DNA of 64,000 nucleotides, from the NCBI RefSeq assembly GCF_039541955.1, contig NZ_BAABHF010000078.1, positions 5,418 through 69,417 of the forward strand, in the 5' to 3' direction. Under the pieces are notes generated by a model, which saw only the letters and a program-made list of their open reading frames with translations, was not told the origin of the DNA and searched no databases. Shown here one piece after another: positions 43,901 to 52,617 of the stretch. The DNA is from Actinoallomurus oryzae (GTDB lineage: Bacteria; Actinomycetota; Actinomycetes; Streptosporangiales; Streptosporangiaceae). Position 1 is the stretch's first letter, and each line of letters starts with the position of its first letter. Both the position numbers and the translations under genes were made by a program.

Positions 43901-44040
43901 TCAACCGCACCACGTACGTCTTCGCCCACGAGGTGGCGCTCGACCCGGCCAAGACCGTCGCCTCGGTGACCCTTCCGACCGTCAGTTCGACGGCCCGCGG
44001 CGGCCTCCACGTCTTCGCCCTGACCGTGTCCAGCTCGTAG
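40906..44040 (+). CDS. Secreted beta-N-acetylhexosaminidase, GH20
   Basis: A 1044-residue exported enzyme that removes terminal GlcNAc/GalNAc from glycans or chitin. The signal peptide (LAVLCNAACLVASQVVVTPVFAAA) ends near residue 28. The GH20b domain (to ~residue 140) precedes the catalytic barrel (~145-480), with HLHLTEHNAFRL and FHVGTDEYQ, the Asp-Glu pair for substrate-assisted catalysis. A discoidin-like carbohydrate-binding module (~500-650), two Ig-like NEW3 modules (~655-870) and a C-terminal beta domain follow. GGAGG lies before the ATG. Single gene, ending at a strong hairpin. Confidence 0.9.
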   Translation: MDIRRRLAVLCNAACLVASQVVVTPVFAAASPDPAPNVTPALRQWTGASGTFRLGRGARIVVAPAQAADARTFRDDLAAITGQALPVVLGDTAHPGDLRLLVDPAAPATLGEEGYQLQIADTLTVRGRTPAGVAHGTQTVEQLFTLAPDRAQVPHGTAMDWPDVRQRGFMLDAGRKYYRPEYILQQIRTAAWLKLNTVHLHLTEHNAFRLVSDRFPGLAAADAYTKADIRRFEDEARKYHVTLLPEIDLPGHSNAIAQYRPDLKFSCPALADGWTLDVTKQATRDFVKKLLDEFVPLFDGPEFHVGTDEYQTQATQEQCPELVDYAREHGYASTADVFVDFINFMNKVVRSHDKRAVIWNWWDYQQAPSTAPDKNIKVEAWVGDGVQHYLDLGYDVVASPGDLLYVTPGAPPGGALLPDDRSLYAQWTPTQNDHLTGYLISRWSDSAETQSDAYFDWFANRPQQVLADRAWGGPRQGTSFDFEDRIDRLGPPPGVAYPPTGTVKLTGTSYGAGPAYGGSDNTYDKVFDGDPNTAYDYEKADGGYAGIDLGAGHTARVAKIRFVPRAGQAGRMVGGRFQGCTDGPDKGCVDLATVPWTPMADWTQLTVEDNGRYRWLRYVSPPGGFANIAEAEFDTAPETPGRLDVAAPGTLRALGHSTVTTTFTNTGTSALNDVRQTLTAYATSSVVPLAARPIGDPVAEVVAPGHSVSVRWQADLPLDVMPGTYRLTGGVTWAGGGRTTGAAAVKVPAPLTATADPGTLVVSGGKDATATVRLTSPADAPLTARWAVNSPSGVTARPASGTVHVPAGGTASVRVTVTANDKPGAYDLPVALTARAGGGRVDVTAPLRVSVPYPALSGAFDNTGTTDDGTPAPGGLNGGIDSDGSSYSAQALAAAGVTRGGTFTYDGQTFTWPDAAPGTPDNVLANGQTIKVGKQGGRLGLLTVGTYGPIGGTGLVSYADGSTQPFTVTDPDWQVPSLPGDAKAAITMPYHNLAGTGRVNRTTYVFAHEVALDPAKTVASVTLPTVSSTARGGLHVFALTVSSS

Positions 44041-44045
44041 ACCGT

Positions 44046-44086
44046 GGGCGGCCCCTGACCGTTGGCATGCCGGTCAGGGGCCGCCC
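44046..44086. terminator. 16-bp perfect hairpin between convergent genes
   Basis: GGGCGGCCCCTGACCG (44046-44061) pairs exactly with CGGTCAGGGGCCGCCC (44071-44086), with a 9-base loop. It is placed right after the GH20 stop and 42 bases from the stop of the leftward propeller gene, so it probably serves both. Confidence 0.75.
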
Positions 44087-44127
44087 TACGGGCGGGGACG
44101 CGCGCCGGGCCCGTCCCCGCGCCGGGG

Positions 44128-46623
44128 TCAGCCGTTCGGCACGGGGATCCTCCACACGCTGCGGCCGAACGTCGCGGCGTAGATGGTGCGGTGGTCACCG
44201 GTGATCTTGATGTCGAACACCGGGGTGTCGGGCAGGCCGTTGCCGAGGCGCTTCCAGTTCTTCTTGTCGTTCTTGTCGTAGAAGACGCCGTAGTCGGTCG
44301 CCGCGTACAGCTGGTGGCTCACCTGGTCGTAGGTGAGCATCTCGACCGGTGCGTTCGGCAGTTTCCCGCTGATGTTGTGCCAGCTGCCGCCGCCGTTCGT
44401 GGTCTCCCACACGTTCGCCGCGGTGTCGCCCTCCCGGTAGCCGGAGTAGGCGACGTACACGTGGTCGGCGTCGGCGGGGTCGACGACGATCGAGTTGACC
44501 CACCGGGTGGGCAAGCCCTTGCCGGTGAACTCGGTCCAGTGCGCGCCGAGGTCGGTCGTCTTCCACAGCCGGCCGGTGTCGGTGCCGAGGTAGATCGTGT
44601 TGCCGTCCGTCTTGGCCGGCGCGATCCAGGTGATCGTGGCGTACTGGTTGGCGTAGAACGGCCCCTGGTCGTCCTCATCCGGCGGTACGGGGCCGGTCAG
44701 GTAGTCACCGGGCGGGCTGATCTGGGTGAACGTCGCACCCCGGTCGGTCGAGCGGTCCAGGACGTTGCCGCCGAAGTACAGCACCGACGGGTTGCTCGGG
44801 TCGAGCACGATCGGGGCGTCCGTGGTGATCCGCGCGGAGTGCCGCTGCCCGAACCGGAAGCTGTGCGAGGTGCCGCCGCTGTCCTCGTGCCGGGTGCACA
44901 CACCGACCTGCGAGCACTCGTAGTAGATGTCGTGATTGCTCGGGTCGATCAGGACCTCGTGGCCGTCGCCGCCGCCGTAGGCGTTCCACTGCGACAGGTC
45001 CGACGCCCCGGCGGTGTTGGTCCACGTACGGACGCTGCCGTTGTCCTGCAGGCCGGAGGCGAGCCGGTTCGGGTCGTCCGCCGCCACCGCCAGGTGGTAC
45101 GACTGGTTCCACGGCGCGTACGTCGCGTGGACCCATGAGCGGCTCGCACCGTTCTCGTCCGAACGGTAGATGCCCCCGTCGTTGCCGAGGTAGATCCGGT
45201 CGGCCACCTTCGGGTCCCACTGCAGTGCGTGCTGGTCCGAATGCACGCCGTCCGAGTCGGACCAGGTGGCGCCGCCGTCCTTGGACTCACGCAGGCTGAC
45301 GTCGGCGCTGAACAGATGGTTCTCGTCCTGGGGGTCCACCCACATGCGCCCGAACCACCACTGGTAGCCGCCCGAGGAGCCGGGCCGGCCGCCGGGCTTG
45401 AAGGTGTCGCCGCCGTCGTCCGAGACGTAGAAACCCTTGTCCGGGCCGTACGGGCTGCCGCTGACCACGTACACGCGCCGGGGGTCGTTCGGGGCGACCG
45501 CGACGCCGATCCGGCCGAGGCTCGCGTCGCTCTTCAGCCCGGTGCCCGTGGTGTCGGCCGGGTGGGTGCCGATGACGTTCTCCAGCCGCTTCCAGTGGTC
45601 ACCGCCGTCGTCGGAGCGGAACAGGCCGGAGCCGACGCCGCCGTACACCCGCGCGCCGTTGTTGCGCTTGTGGTCCCACAGCGCGGCGTAGACGCGGTTG
45701 CCGTTGGCGGGGTCGAGCGCCAGGTCGATGCCGCCCGTGGTGTTGTTCGGCGTCTTGAGCACCAGTCTCCAGCTCTTGCCGTCGGGACCGAGCCGGTAGA
45801 TGCCGCGCTGTCCGGCCGTGCCGGACAGGTTGCCGGCGGCCGCGACGAAGACCCGCTTCGGGTTCGCCGGGTCGACGACGATCTTTCCGATCGCGCCGCT
45901 GTCGGTGAGGCCCCACTGCTTCCAGTGCGCGCCGCCGTCGGTCGACCGGTAGACGCCGTCGCCGAAGAACGTCAGGCCGCCACCGGACGGGTTCGCCTCA
46001 CCGGTGCCGGCCCACAACGTGCCGTCGGAGCCGAGCGCGATGGCGCCCATCGTCTGCGTCTGGTCGACCGGCCAGGCCGGGGTGAAGGTCTTGCCGGCGT
46101 CGATGCTCCTCCAGATACCGCCGCCGGACACCGCCACGTAGAAGGTGTTCGGGTGGTTCGGGTCCACGACGAGGTCGGTGACGCGGCCTCCGACGTTGGT
46201 GGGGCCGACCTGTCCCCAGTTCCCGCCGCCGTGCTTGAGCGCCCTGGCCTGCGTGCGGGCGTGCTTGATCTGGTCCGGCTTGACGTCGTGACCGGAGGTG
46301 AACTTCTGCGTGAGGTACTCGGCCGGGGCCGTCGGACCGCCTTCTTCCTCCTCCTCTTCCTCGCCCTCCTCGCCTTCTTCTTCCCCTTCTTCTCCGCCGT
46401 CGGCGTCGTGCACGTGTTCGGCGGCGGCTTCGCCCCGCTCGTTGCCGCTCGCGTCGTTCGGCGCGGTGAGCCCGTGGACGAAGAGAGCGACGATCGCGAG
46501 GGAGAGAACGCTCGCGAGGATGAGTCTCAGCGTCGTCCCGCGCTGCCGTGAGTTCGTGGCCGCGGGTTCAGGGGCCGAGTCCGGTGCGCCGTGTCCGGTC
46601 TCGTCTGGGTGGTCGTCCGTCAT
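44128..46623 (-). CDS. Membrane-anchored beta-propeller (BNR/Vps10-like) protein
   Basis: An 831-residue protein anchored by one transmembrane segment (LILASVLSLAIVALFVHGL, residues ~32-50); the bulk lies outside. An acidic low-complexity tract of Glu/Gly follows (residues ~75-95). The rest is a multi-bladed propeller with repeated units like GGGIWRSIDAGKTF, GVYRSTDGGAHWKQW and RLWKTTDLGAHW, the Asp-box/BNR pattern of sialidase- and Vps10-like proteins. No catalytic set is identified. AGGAGG lies 4 nt before the ATG. Palindromic repeats upstream suggest tight regulation. It may be a binding or cell-surface protein. Confidence 0.8.
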   Translation of the reverse strand: MTDDHPDETGHGAPDSAPEPAATNSRQRGTTLRLILASVLSLAIVALFVHGLTAPNDASGNERGEAAAEHVHDADGGEEGEEEGEEGEEEEEEEGGPTAPAEYLTQKFTSGHDVKPDQIKHARTQARALKHGGGNWGQVGPTNVGGRVTDLVVDPNHPNTFYVAVSGGGIWRSIDAGKTFTPAWPVDQTQTMGAIALGSDGTLWAGTGEANPSGGGLTFFGDGVYRSTDGGAHWKQWGLTDSGAIGKIVVDPANPKRVFVAAAGNLSGTAGQRGIYRLGPDGKSWRLVLKTPNNTTGGIDLALDPANGNRVYAALWDHKRNNGARVYGGVGSGLFRSDDGGDHWKRLENVIGTHPADTTGTGLKSDASLGRIGVAVAPNDPRRVYVVSGSPYGPDKGFYVSDDGGDTFKPGGRPGSSGGYQWWFGRMWVDPQDENHLFSADVSLRESKDGGATWSDSDGVHSDQHALQWDPKVADRIYLGNDGGIYRSDENGASRSWVHATYAPWNQSYHLAVAADDPNRLASGLQDNGSVRTWTNTAGASDLSQWNAYGGGDGHEVLIDPSNHDIYYECSQVGVCTRHEDSGGTSHSFRFGQRHSARITTDAPIVLDPSNPSVLYFGGNVLDRSTDRGATFTQISPPGDYLTGPVPPDEDDQGPFYANQYATITWIAPAKTDGNTIYLGTDTGRLWKTTDLGAHWTEFTGKGLPTRWVNSIVVDPADADHVYVAYSGYREGDTAANVWETTNGGGSWHNISGKLPNAPVEMLTYDQVSHQLYAATDYGVFYDKNDKKNWKRLGNGLPDTPVFDIKITGDHRTIYAATFGRSVWRIPVPNG

Positions 46624-46671
46624 TGCGCCTCCTGGCCGTGGGCGTGATTCGCCCCCGGGCAGACGGTAAAG

Positions 46672-46729
46672 ATCGGACAGGACACTAGTCATCAGACAAA
46701 TGGTGAAATCGGATGTCCGATATCGGACA
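46672..46729. promoter_or_regulatory. Cluster of overlapping ATCGGA/TCCGAT palindromes
   Basis: ATCGGATGTCCGAT (46708-46721) and TCCGATATCGGA (46716-46727) overlap, each a perfect palindrome. ATCGGACA also occurs at 46672-46679 and again at 46722-46729. All lie 49-106 bases upstream of the propeller gene's ATG and just past the 3' end of the PucR-type regulator. This looks like a multi-site operator. Confidence 0.6.
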
Positions 46730-46758
46730 AGTTTCCGCCGAGGACTCGGCTCGCCGAG

Positions 46759-48648
46759 TCAGTCCTCGAGTTCGCGGCTCAGGCGGTGCAGCCGCAGCGC
46801 CAGCTGCACTTCCAGCGTGTGGTCCGGGCTGTTCCAGTCCACTCCGAGCAGGCGTTTCACCCGGTCGAGGCGCTGGGTGACGGTGTTCGGGTGGATGTGC
46901 AGCCGCTTCGCGCTGGCCACGAGGCTCTGCCCGGTGGTGAAGTAGGTGTCGAGCGTCTCCATCAGCATGGTCGAGCGCTGTTCGTCGTGCTGGATGACCG
47001 GGCCCAGCGTCCGCGCCACGAACTCCCCGGCGGACGCGCTGTCGCCGAGGAGCAGTCCGGTGTACCCCAGGTCGGCGGCGGTCGCGGCGGTGCCCGCACG
47101 GTCGAGCCGGATCAGCGCGTGTGCGCAGGCCAGCGCCTCCCCGTAGGCGGCGGGCAGGTCGGCCGGATCGTCGACCGGCCCGGCGGCGCCGACGGTGACC
47201 GGCGCCCCCAGGCGCTTGGTCATCGACCGCGCCGTCCGGCGGCCGGTCAACGACGGGTCGTCGGAGGGGATGACCAGGACCGCCCGGTCGTCCCGTACGG
47301 TGCTCAGACCGCCGCGAGCGGCCGCGAGGTCGGACGCCACGGACGCGAGGCTCTGCCGGTTCTCCGCCCGGATGTGCGCGACGACGACGGCATGCCGCTT
47401 TTGCGGCTGGTAGCCGATCCGCAGGGCGCGCTCGGCCAGTGAGGAGTACGTGCGGGGGTTGGGCGTGAGCAGGTCGTCCAGCAGTTCGCCGCGCACTCTG
47501 GCCTCCGCGGCGGCGAGGTTACGGCGGAACAGCTGGAGCAGCGAGGTGACGACGGCCGCCCGCTCGAGCAGCCGCACGTCCAGGTCGCCGACCTCGCCGG
47601 ACGCGGCCGGCGGGGCCCAGGCCAGCGTGCCGAGGGCCTCGGTGCCGGCCACCAGGTCGGTGACCCAGTACGTCCCGCCGTCGACGCCCTGGACGCCGCC
47701 GCGGGCCTCGACCGTCGCGGCGGACATCGCCTTGAGCACATCCTCGGGCGCCCCGGGGGTCCAGGCGACGGGGGTCTCGAACTCGTCGAAGATGGCGAGC
47801 ACGCCACCGAGCCGATTCCCCGCGGCGGTCACGACCTCCTGCACGCCGCCGCCCCGGAGCACGATGTCCATGGTCTGGTCGAGCACGGCGACCGCTCTCT
47901 CCTGGTCGGCCGCACGCCGGCGAAGGGATTCGCCGGCCTGGCGCAGATCCCGCAGTGTCCGGTCCCGTTCCTGCCTCGACCGCGCCTGCTCGATCGCGCT
48001 CGTGGCGAGGGCGGCGAAGGAGCCGAGGAGAGCGATGGCGTCGTGGGAGAACGGGCCCGGTGTGCGGTTGGAGGCGAAGAGCACGCCGATGACGGCGCTG
48101 TTGCGCAGCGGCACGCCGACGATCGACACCTGCCGCTCCGCCCTGACCGAGGCGTCGACGGCGGGGTCGTGCGTCAGCCGTTCGTCGTTGAAGTAGTCGG
48201 GCGTCGAGAACGGCGTACCGGTGGCGGCGACCCTGCCCCCGACACCGGTTCCGAACGGAATCCGGACGTCCTTCCAGGCCGAGGACGTGGCGCCGACCAT
48301 CACGCGCATGCAGGTCGCGCCGCCTTCGTCGTCGTTCAGGCTGAGGTAGGCCATGTCGCAGCCGAGAAGTCGCTGTGCCTGCGCCACGATCAGAGTCAGG
48401 ATGGTGTCCGGATCGCTGCGGTCTTCGGCCAGTTCCTTCGCGCACTCGACCAGCGCACGCTGCTGCTCGTGGCGAGCGCGCTGCTTCTCCAGTGTGTCGC
48501 GGAGGTGGAGGGCGAGCGTGTGTTCGGCCTGCAGATCCTCTGCCTCGGCGGGCGAGGCGGCGCCGGCGACCGCCTCGCGCAGGACCTCGTCGTAGAGGGG
48601 CAGCGGCGCCCCGTCGACGACAAGCCGGAGAAAACTGCGCCTGTTCAC
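46759..48648 (-). CDS. GAF-domain PucR/CdaR-type transcriptional regulator
   Basis: A 629-residue regulator. The N-terminal third holds a GAF sensor domain (YLSLNDDEGGATCMRV, GVGGRVAATGTPF, VPLRNSAVIGVLFASN), followed by a coiled-coil (QARSRQERDRTLRDLRQAGESLRRRAAD). A middle GGDEF-like PucR block is followed by the C-terminal helix-turn-helix SAKRLHIHPNTVTQRLDRVKRLLG typical of PucR proteins. GTG at 48648 is preferred over the frame extension to 48768. It probably responds to a small molecule and activates a degradative gene set; the propeller gene downstream or the ABC operon are candidate targets. Confidence 0.85.
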   Translation of the reverse strand: MNRRSFLRLVVDGAPLPLYDEVLREAVAGAASPAEAEDLQAEHTLALHLRDTLEKQRARHEQQRALVECAKELAEDRSDPDTILTLIVAQAQRLLGCDMAYLSLNDDEGGATCMRVMVGATSSAWKDVRIPFGTGVGGRVAATGTPFSTPDYFNDERLTHDPAVDASVRAERQVSIVGVPLRNSAVIGVLFASNRTPGPFSHDAIALLGSFAALATSAIEQARSRQERDRTLRDLRQAGESLRRRAADQERAVAVLDQTMDIVLRGGGVQEVVTAAGNRLGGVLAIFDEFETPVAWTPGAPEDVLKAMSAATVEARGGVQGVDGGTYWVTDLVAGTEALGTLAWAPPAASGEVGDLDVRLLERAAVVTSLLQLFRRNLAAAEARVRGELLDDLLTPNPRTYSSLAERALRIGYQPQKRHAVVVAHIRAENRQSLASVASDLAAARGGLSTVRDDRAVLVIPSDDPSLTGRRTARSMTKRLGAPVTVGAAGPVDDPADLPAAYGEALACAHALIRLDRAGTAATAADLGYTGLLLGDSASAGEFVARTLGPVIQHDEQRSTMLMETLDTYFTTGQSLVASAKRLHIHPNTVTQRLDRVKRLLGVDWNSPDHTLEVQLALRLHRLSRELED

Positions 48649-48869
48649 AACCGTTCGCTCCCGTCGACGCGGGCTCGTCCACCGGTCTCGTCCGAGGATG
48701 CCGACGCCGTCGGCCGCCGCACGGTCGGTGAATAAGCGCATAGTCACTGAGTAGGATTCCCGTGTCAAGGCTCGCCGCGAGCCAGGGCCGGACCGCGGGC
48801 GACGTCCGGCGGGACGCCCGCGAGCGCATCGGTACCACGCCCCGGACCCGAAGGAGGCGAGAGTCGCGG

Positions 48870-49535
48870 ATGGCCAGACGGCAGGCCCGGTTCACCGCAC
48901 AGGAGCTGGCGGACGACCCCCGGCTGCGGGACCACTCTTCCGGCCTCTGGAGAGAGGGGCTCGGAGACGTGCAGCGCGGCCTGCTGACGTCGGCGGTGCG
49001 GTGCTTCGCCGCGAACGGTTTCCACGCCACGACCACCCGCGACATCGCCGAAGGGGTGGGGCTCAGCCCGGCGGCGCTGTACGTCCACTTCCCGTCGAAG
49101 GAACTGGTCCTGTTCGAGATCGTACGGACCGGTCATGAGCGGGTGCTCACGAGAGTTCAGGACCCGTCCGTGCTGAGCGCGCGCGGCGACGGGCCGGCGG
49201 ACCGGCTCCGAGCGGTCATCGCGGAGTACACCGCCTGGCATGCCCGCCACCACGTGGCGGCGCGCGTCTGCCAGTTCGAACTGCGCGGGCTCACGGCAGG
49301 GCACTACGACGAGATCCTGGAGCTGCGCCACCGGACCAACGCGTTCTTCCGCGACACCGTCGCCCGCGGCGTCGCCGACGGGTCGTTCGCGCAGGTGGAC
49401 GTCAAGCGGGTCACGCGCGCGATGCTGTCGCTCAGCATCGACCTCGTCCGGTGGTACCGGCTCGGCGGTTCCGACTCGCCGGAGGAGCTCGGCGAGTTCT
49501 ACGCCGGCCTCGCACTCAAGATGGTCGCCCGGTAG
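48870..49535 (+). CDS. TetR-family regulator
   Basis: About 221 residues. The helix-turn-helix reads TRDIAEGVGLSPAALYVHFPSKELVL (residues ~50-75). It is divergent from the PucR gene and convergent with the ABC operon, overlapping its last gene by 20 bases. ATG at 48870 is the first that gives a family-like N-terminus; the ribosome-binding site spacing is poor, so an upstream start or leaderless initiation is possible. Confidence 0.78.
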   Translation: MARRQARFTAQELADDPRLRDHSSGLWREGLGDVQRGLLTSAVRCFAANGFHATTTRDIAEGVGLSPAALYVHFPSKELVLFEIVRTGHERVLTRVQDPSVLSARGDGPADRLRAVIAEYTAWHARHHVAARVCQFELRGLTAGHYDEILELRHRTNAFFRDTVARGVADGSFAQVDVKRVTRAMLSLSIDLVRWYRLGGSDSPEELGEFYAGLALKMVAR

Positions 49536-50472
49536 GGCTCAGCAGGCGACGGGCCGTTCCCCAGATGCCCCGGCGGAAGAGCAGCACGATCACGATGAAG
49601 ATCAGGCCGGTGACGATCCCGGTCTCCTCGAACCCGGCGGTCGCCAGGAAGTCCTGGAGCTGGACGACGACGGCCGCGCCGATGGCCCCGCCCCACAGGG
49701 TGCCGATGCCGCCGAGGACGACCATCATCACCGCCTGCCCGGACGTGGTCCAGTAGACCCCGTCGAGCGAGGCGAAGCCGTGGCCGATGGCGAACACGCC
49801 CCCGGCCACGCCGGACAGCGCGGCGGACAGGACGAAGGCCAGGAGCCGGTACCGGTCGACGGGGTAGCCGAGGGCACGCGCCCGGGCCGGGTTGTCGCGG
49901 ATGGAGACCAGCACCCGGCCGAACGGCGAACGGACGATGCGCCAGGCCGCGAACAACCCGGCGAGCACGAACGGCAGGCCCGCGTAGTAGAAGAAGAACG
50001 GCTCGGACAGGTCGAGGCCGAACAGCTCCCGCGGGATGCCCTGCAGGCCGTTCTCCCCGCCCGTGAGGCCCCGCCACTGATTGGCGATGAAGTAGATCAT
50101 CTGTGCGAAGGCCAGGGTGACCATGGCGAAGTAGATCCCGGTCAGGCGTACCGACAGATACCCGATCGGGAGCGCCAGCAGCGCCGCGAACGCCGCGCCG
50201 CCCAAGATGGCGACCGGGAAGGGCATCCCGGTGTGCAGCGCGATCAGGCCGGTGCAGTAGGCCGACCCGCCCCAGAACGCCGCATGGCCGAACGACAGCA
50301 GCCCGGTGAAGCCGAGCAGAAGGTCCACGGCCGCGGCGAACAGCGCCCAGCACGCGATGTCGAGCGCCACCGGCGGATAGATCATCCAGGGCAGCGCGAG
50401 GGCGATGAAGACCCCGATCACCAGGAGCAGCGGCCCGGTCCGGCCCGAGCGGGCCAGCCTGAGAAGGATCAA
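49516..50472 (-). CDS. livM: Branched-chain amino-acid-type ABC permease LivM
   Basis: A 318-residue inner-membrane permease. LLGFTGLLSFGHAAFWGGSAY and LSVRLTGIYFAMVTLAFAQM are the LivM family blocks, and FGRVLVSIRDNPARARALGY is the EAA-like loop facing the ATPase. The start is a TTG at 50472 overlapping the LivH stop, since the frame extends upstream within LivH coding sequence. Last gene of the transport operon; it overlaps the convergent TetR gene by 20 bases. Confidence 0.9.
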   Translation of the reverse strand: MILLRLARSGRTGPLLLVIGVFIALALPWMIYPPVALDIACWALFAAAVDLLLGFTGLLSFGHAAFWGGSAYCTGLIALHTGMPFPVAILGGAAFAALLALPIGYLSVRLTGIYFAMVTLAFAQMIYFIANQWRGLTGGENGLQGIPRELFGLDLSEPFFFYYAGLPFVLAGLFAAWRIVRSPFGRVLVSIRDNPARARALGYPVDRYRLLAFVLSAALSGVAGGVFAIGHGFASLDGVYWTTSGQAVMMVVLGGIGTLWGGAIGAAVVVQLQDFLATAGFEETGIVTGLIFIVIVLLFRRGIWGTARRLLSPTGRPS

Positions 50473-51332
50473 CGCGACGCCTCCTCGCGCCCGAACAGCC
50501 CGGCCGGGCGCCACAGCAGCACCGCGGCCATGAGGATGAACACCAACGTCTGCGACAGCCATGGGACGTAGTAGTTGCCGAGGGCCGACACGATCCCGAC
50601 CGCGAACCCGGCGGCGACCGAGCCGAACACCGAACCGAGCCCGCCGATCACGACGACGGCGAACACCGTGATGATCAGGTCGGAGCCCATCAGCGGCGTG
50701 ACCGCCCGCATCGGCGCGGCCAGCACCCCGGCGAACGCGGCCAGCGCCACGCCGAAGCCGAAGACCGGGGTCACCCACCGGCCGACGTCGATGCCGAGCG
50801 CGCGGGTCAGCTCGGGCCGCTCGGTCGCCGCCCGCACGATCACGCCGACGCGTGTGCGGGTCAGCACCACCCACACCGCCGCGCAGACCACGACCGACAC
50901 CGCCAGCACGAACACCTGGTAGGCGGGGTAGGTGAACAGCCCCAGGTCGACGGTGCCGCTGAGCGCCGACGGCCTCGGGTAGGGCTGGGAGTCCGCCCCG
51001 TACTCCCGCTTCATCAGGTCCTGCAGGATCAGCGCGAGGCCGAAGGTGAACAGGAAGTTGTAGAGCGGGTCCAGCGGCGTCAGCCGCCGGACGAACAAGC
51101 GTTCCACGACGATGCCGGCCACGCCCAGCAGCGGCGGGACCAGCACGAGGGCCACCCAGAAGCTCAGGCCGAACGAGTCGAGCGCGATGAACGCCCCGAA
51201 GGCGCCGAGCATGTAGAAGGCGCCGTGGGCGAGATTGACCACGCCCAGCATTCCGAAGATGACGGCCAGGCCGAGGGCGAGCAGAGCGTAGAACGCCCCG
51301 CCCACCAGCCCGTTGAACGCCTGCTGGAGCAC
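50469..51332 (-). CDS. livH: Branched-chain amino-acid-type ABC permease LivH
   Basis: A 287-residue permease. GLAVIFGMLGVVNLAHGAFYMLG is the LivH signature; GLGSVFGSVAAGFAVGIVSALG is near the C-terminus. GTG start at 51332, 9 bases after the substrate-binding protein's stop. It pairs with LivM to form the channel. Confidence 0.9.
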   Translation of the reverse strand: MLQQAFNGLVGGAFYALLALGLAVIFGMLGVVNLAHGAFYMLGAFGAFIALDSFGLSFWVALVLVPPLLGVAGIVVERLFVRRLTPLDPLYNFLFTFGLALILQDLMKREYGADSQPYPRPSALSGTVDLGLFTYPAYQVFVLAVSVVVCAAVWVVLTRTRVGVIVRAATERPELTRALGIDVGRWVTPVFGFGVALAAFAGVLAAPMRAVTPLMGSDLIITVFAVVVIGGLGSVFGSVAAGFAVGIVSALGNYYVPWLSQTLVFILMAAVLLWRPAGLFGREEASR

Positions 51333-51341
51333 GCCGGCCGC

Positions 51342-52580
51342 CTACAGGTGGCAGGACGGGTCGGGCTGCTGGAACGCCTCCGACGCCGGAATCGTCTTGA
51401 GGACCTTCACGTAGTCCCAGGGCGTCTTGACCTCGCTGGACGGCTTCACCTGCGAGAGGTACGCGTCGTGCAGCAGCAGATGGTCCTGGGCGCGGATGGT
51501 GGCGTCGCGGGCGAAGGCGTCCTCGAACTTGTGGCCCTCCAGCTGCTTCACCACGTCGGCGGACTTGTCGGTGCCGGCGCGCTGCACGGCCTCCAGGTAC
51601 TGCAGTGCGGCCGAGTAGTTGGCGGCCATGTTGGCGGTGGGACGCTTGCCGGTCCTGGCCTGGAACTTGTCGGCCCAGGCGCGGCTCTTGTCATCGAGGT
51701 TCCAGTACCACATGTCGGTGTAGCGGCTCCCGGCCAAGGCGTCGGGGCCGAGCGAGTGGATGTCGCTGAGGGCCAGCAGCCCGACCGCGAGGCCGACGCC
51801 CTTGTCGCGCAGCTTGTACTCGTTGTACTGCTTCACCAGGTTGACCAGGTCGCCGCCCGCCTGCATCGTGCCGAGCACCTGCGGTCTGGGGTTGAGGCCG
51901 GGCGCCTTGAGCAGGAAGGTGGAGAAGTTGTCGTTCGGGAACGGCGTCGGGTCGCTCTTCACGACGCTGCCGCCGGCCGCCTTGATGGCCGCCGCGAACG
52001 TCTTCTGCATGTCCTGCCCGAACGCGTAGTCGGGATAGACGATGTACCAGGACTTGGCCCCGTCCTTGGTCACCTCGGTGCCGGTGCCGTGGGCCAGCAT
52101 GTAGCTGTTGTAGCCGTAGTGGAAGGTGTACTTGTTGCACTGCTTGCCTTCGAGCTCGGTGCTCGCGGCGCCGACGTCGATGAACACCTTCTTCTTGTTC
52201 TTGGCGATGGTGGCGACGGCGAACGCGGCGGACGAGGTCGGCACGTCCAGGATCACGTCGGCCTTCTGCCGGTCGTAGAGCTCCTGCGCCTTGGAGTTGG
52301 CGATCTCCGGTTTGTTCTGGTGGTCGGCGGCCTTCACCCCGATCTTCTTGGCCACCGCCTTGTCGCCGTACTTGGCCTGGTACTCGGCCACCGCCATCTT
52401 GACGGCCTCGATGGTGCTGCGGCCCGAGGTGTCGGCGTAGACGCCGGACTGGTCGTTCAGCACGGCCAGCACCACCTCGCCATCGCTGATCTTCCCTCCG
52501 CCGCCGCCCGGTCCGCCCGCGCACCCGGCCAGCAACAGCCCCGCGGCGGCCAGGACGCCGCTCCAGCCCGTGATCCTCAT
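51342..52580 (-). CDS. ABC transporter substrate-binding lipoprotein, LivK-type
   Basis: A 412-residue lipoprotein with lipobox LLAGC at residue ~20 and a Gly-rich linker. The body follows the family-I periplasmic-binding pattern: VVLAVLNDQSGVYADTSG, then NKPEIANSKAQELYDRQKADVILD, and later DYAFGQDM. Proteins of this class bind amino acids, amides or aromatic acids. The neighbouring esterase hints at aromatic or ester-derived ligands. Confidence 0.88.
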   Translation of the reverse strand: MRITGWSGVLAAAGLLLAGCAGGPGGGGGKISDGEVVLAVLNDQSGVYADTSGRSTIEAVKMAVAEYQAKYGDKAVAKKIGVKAADHQNKPEIANSKAQELYDRQKADVILDVPTSSAAFAVATIAKNKKKVFIDVGAASTELEGKQCNKYTFHYGYNSYMLAHGTGTEVTKDGAKSWYIVYPDYAFGQDMQKTFAAAIKAAGGSVVKSDPTPFPNDNFSTFLLKAPGLNPRPQVLGTMQAGGDLVNLVKQYNEYKLRDKGVGLAVGLLALSDIHSLGPDALAGSRYTDMWYWNLDDKSRAWADKFQARTGKRPTANMAANYSAALQYLEAVQRAGTDKSADVVKQLEGHKFEDAFARDATIRAQDHLLLHDAYLSQVKPSSEVKTPWDYVKVLKTIPASEAFQQPDPSCHL

Positions 52581-52617
52581 GTTCAGGCGTCTCCTCTGTC
52601 GCAGATCTCGGCCGTCA

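Noticed and set aside
40876..44010. 1044-codon minus-strand open frame opposite the GH20 gene
   Set aside because: It shadows the GH20 frame and is Arg/Gly/Val-biased with no motif; the plus strand has a signal peptide, catalytic DE pair and terminator.
45229..46551. Plus-strand open frame opposite the propeller gene
   Set aside because: It has no recognisable motif and simply mirrors the propeller repeats on the other strand.
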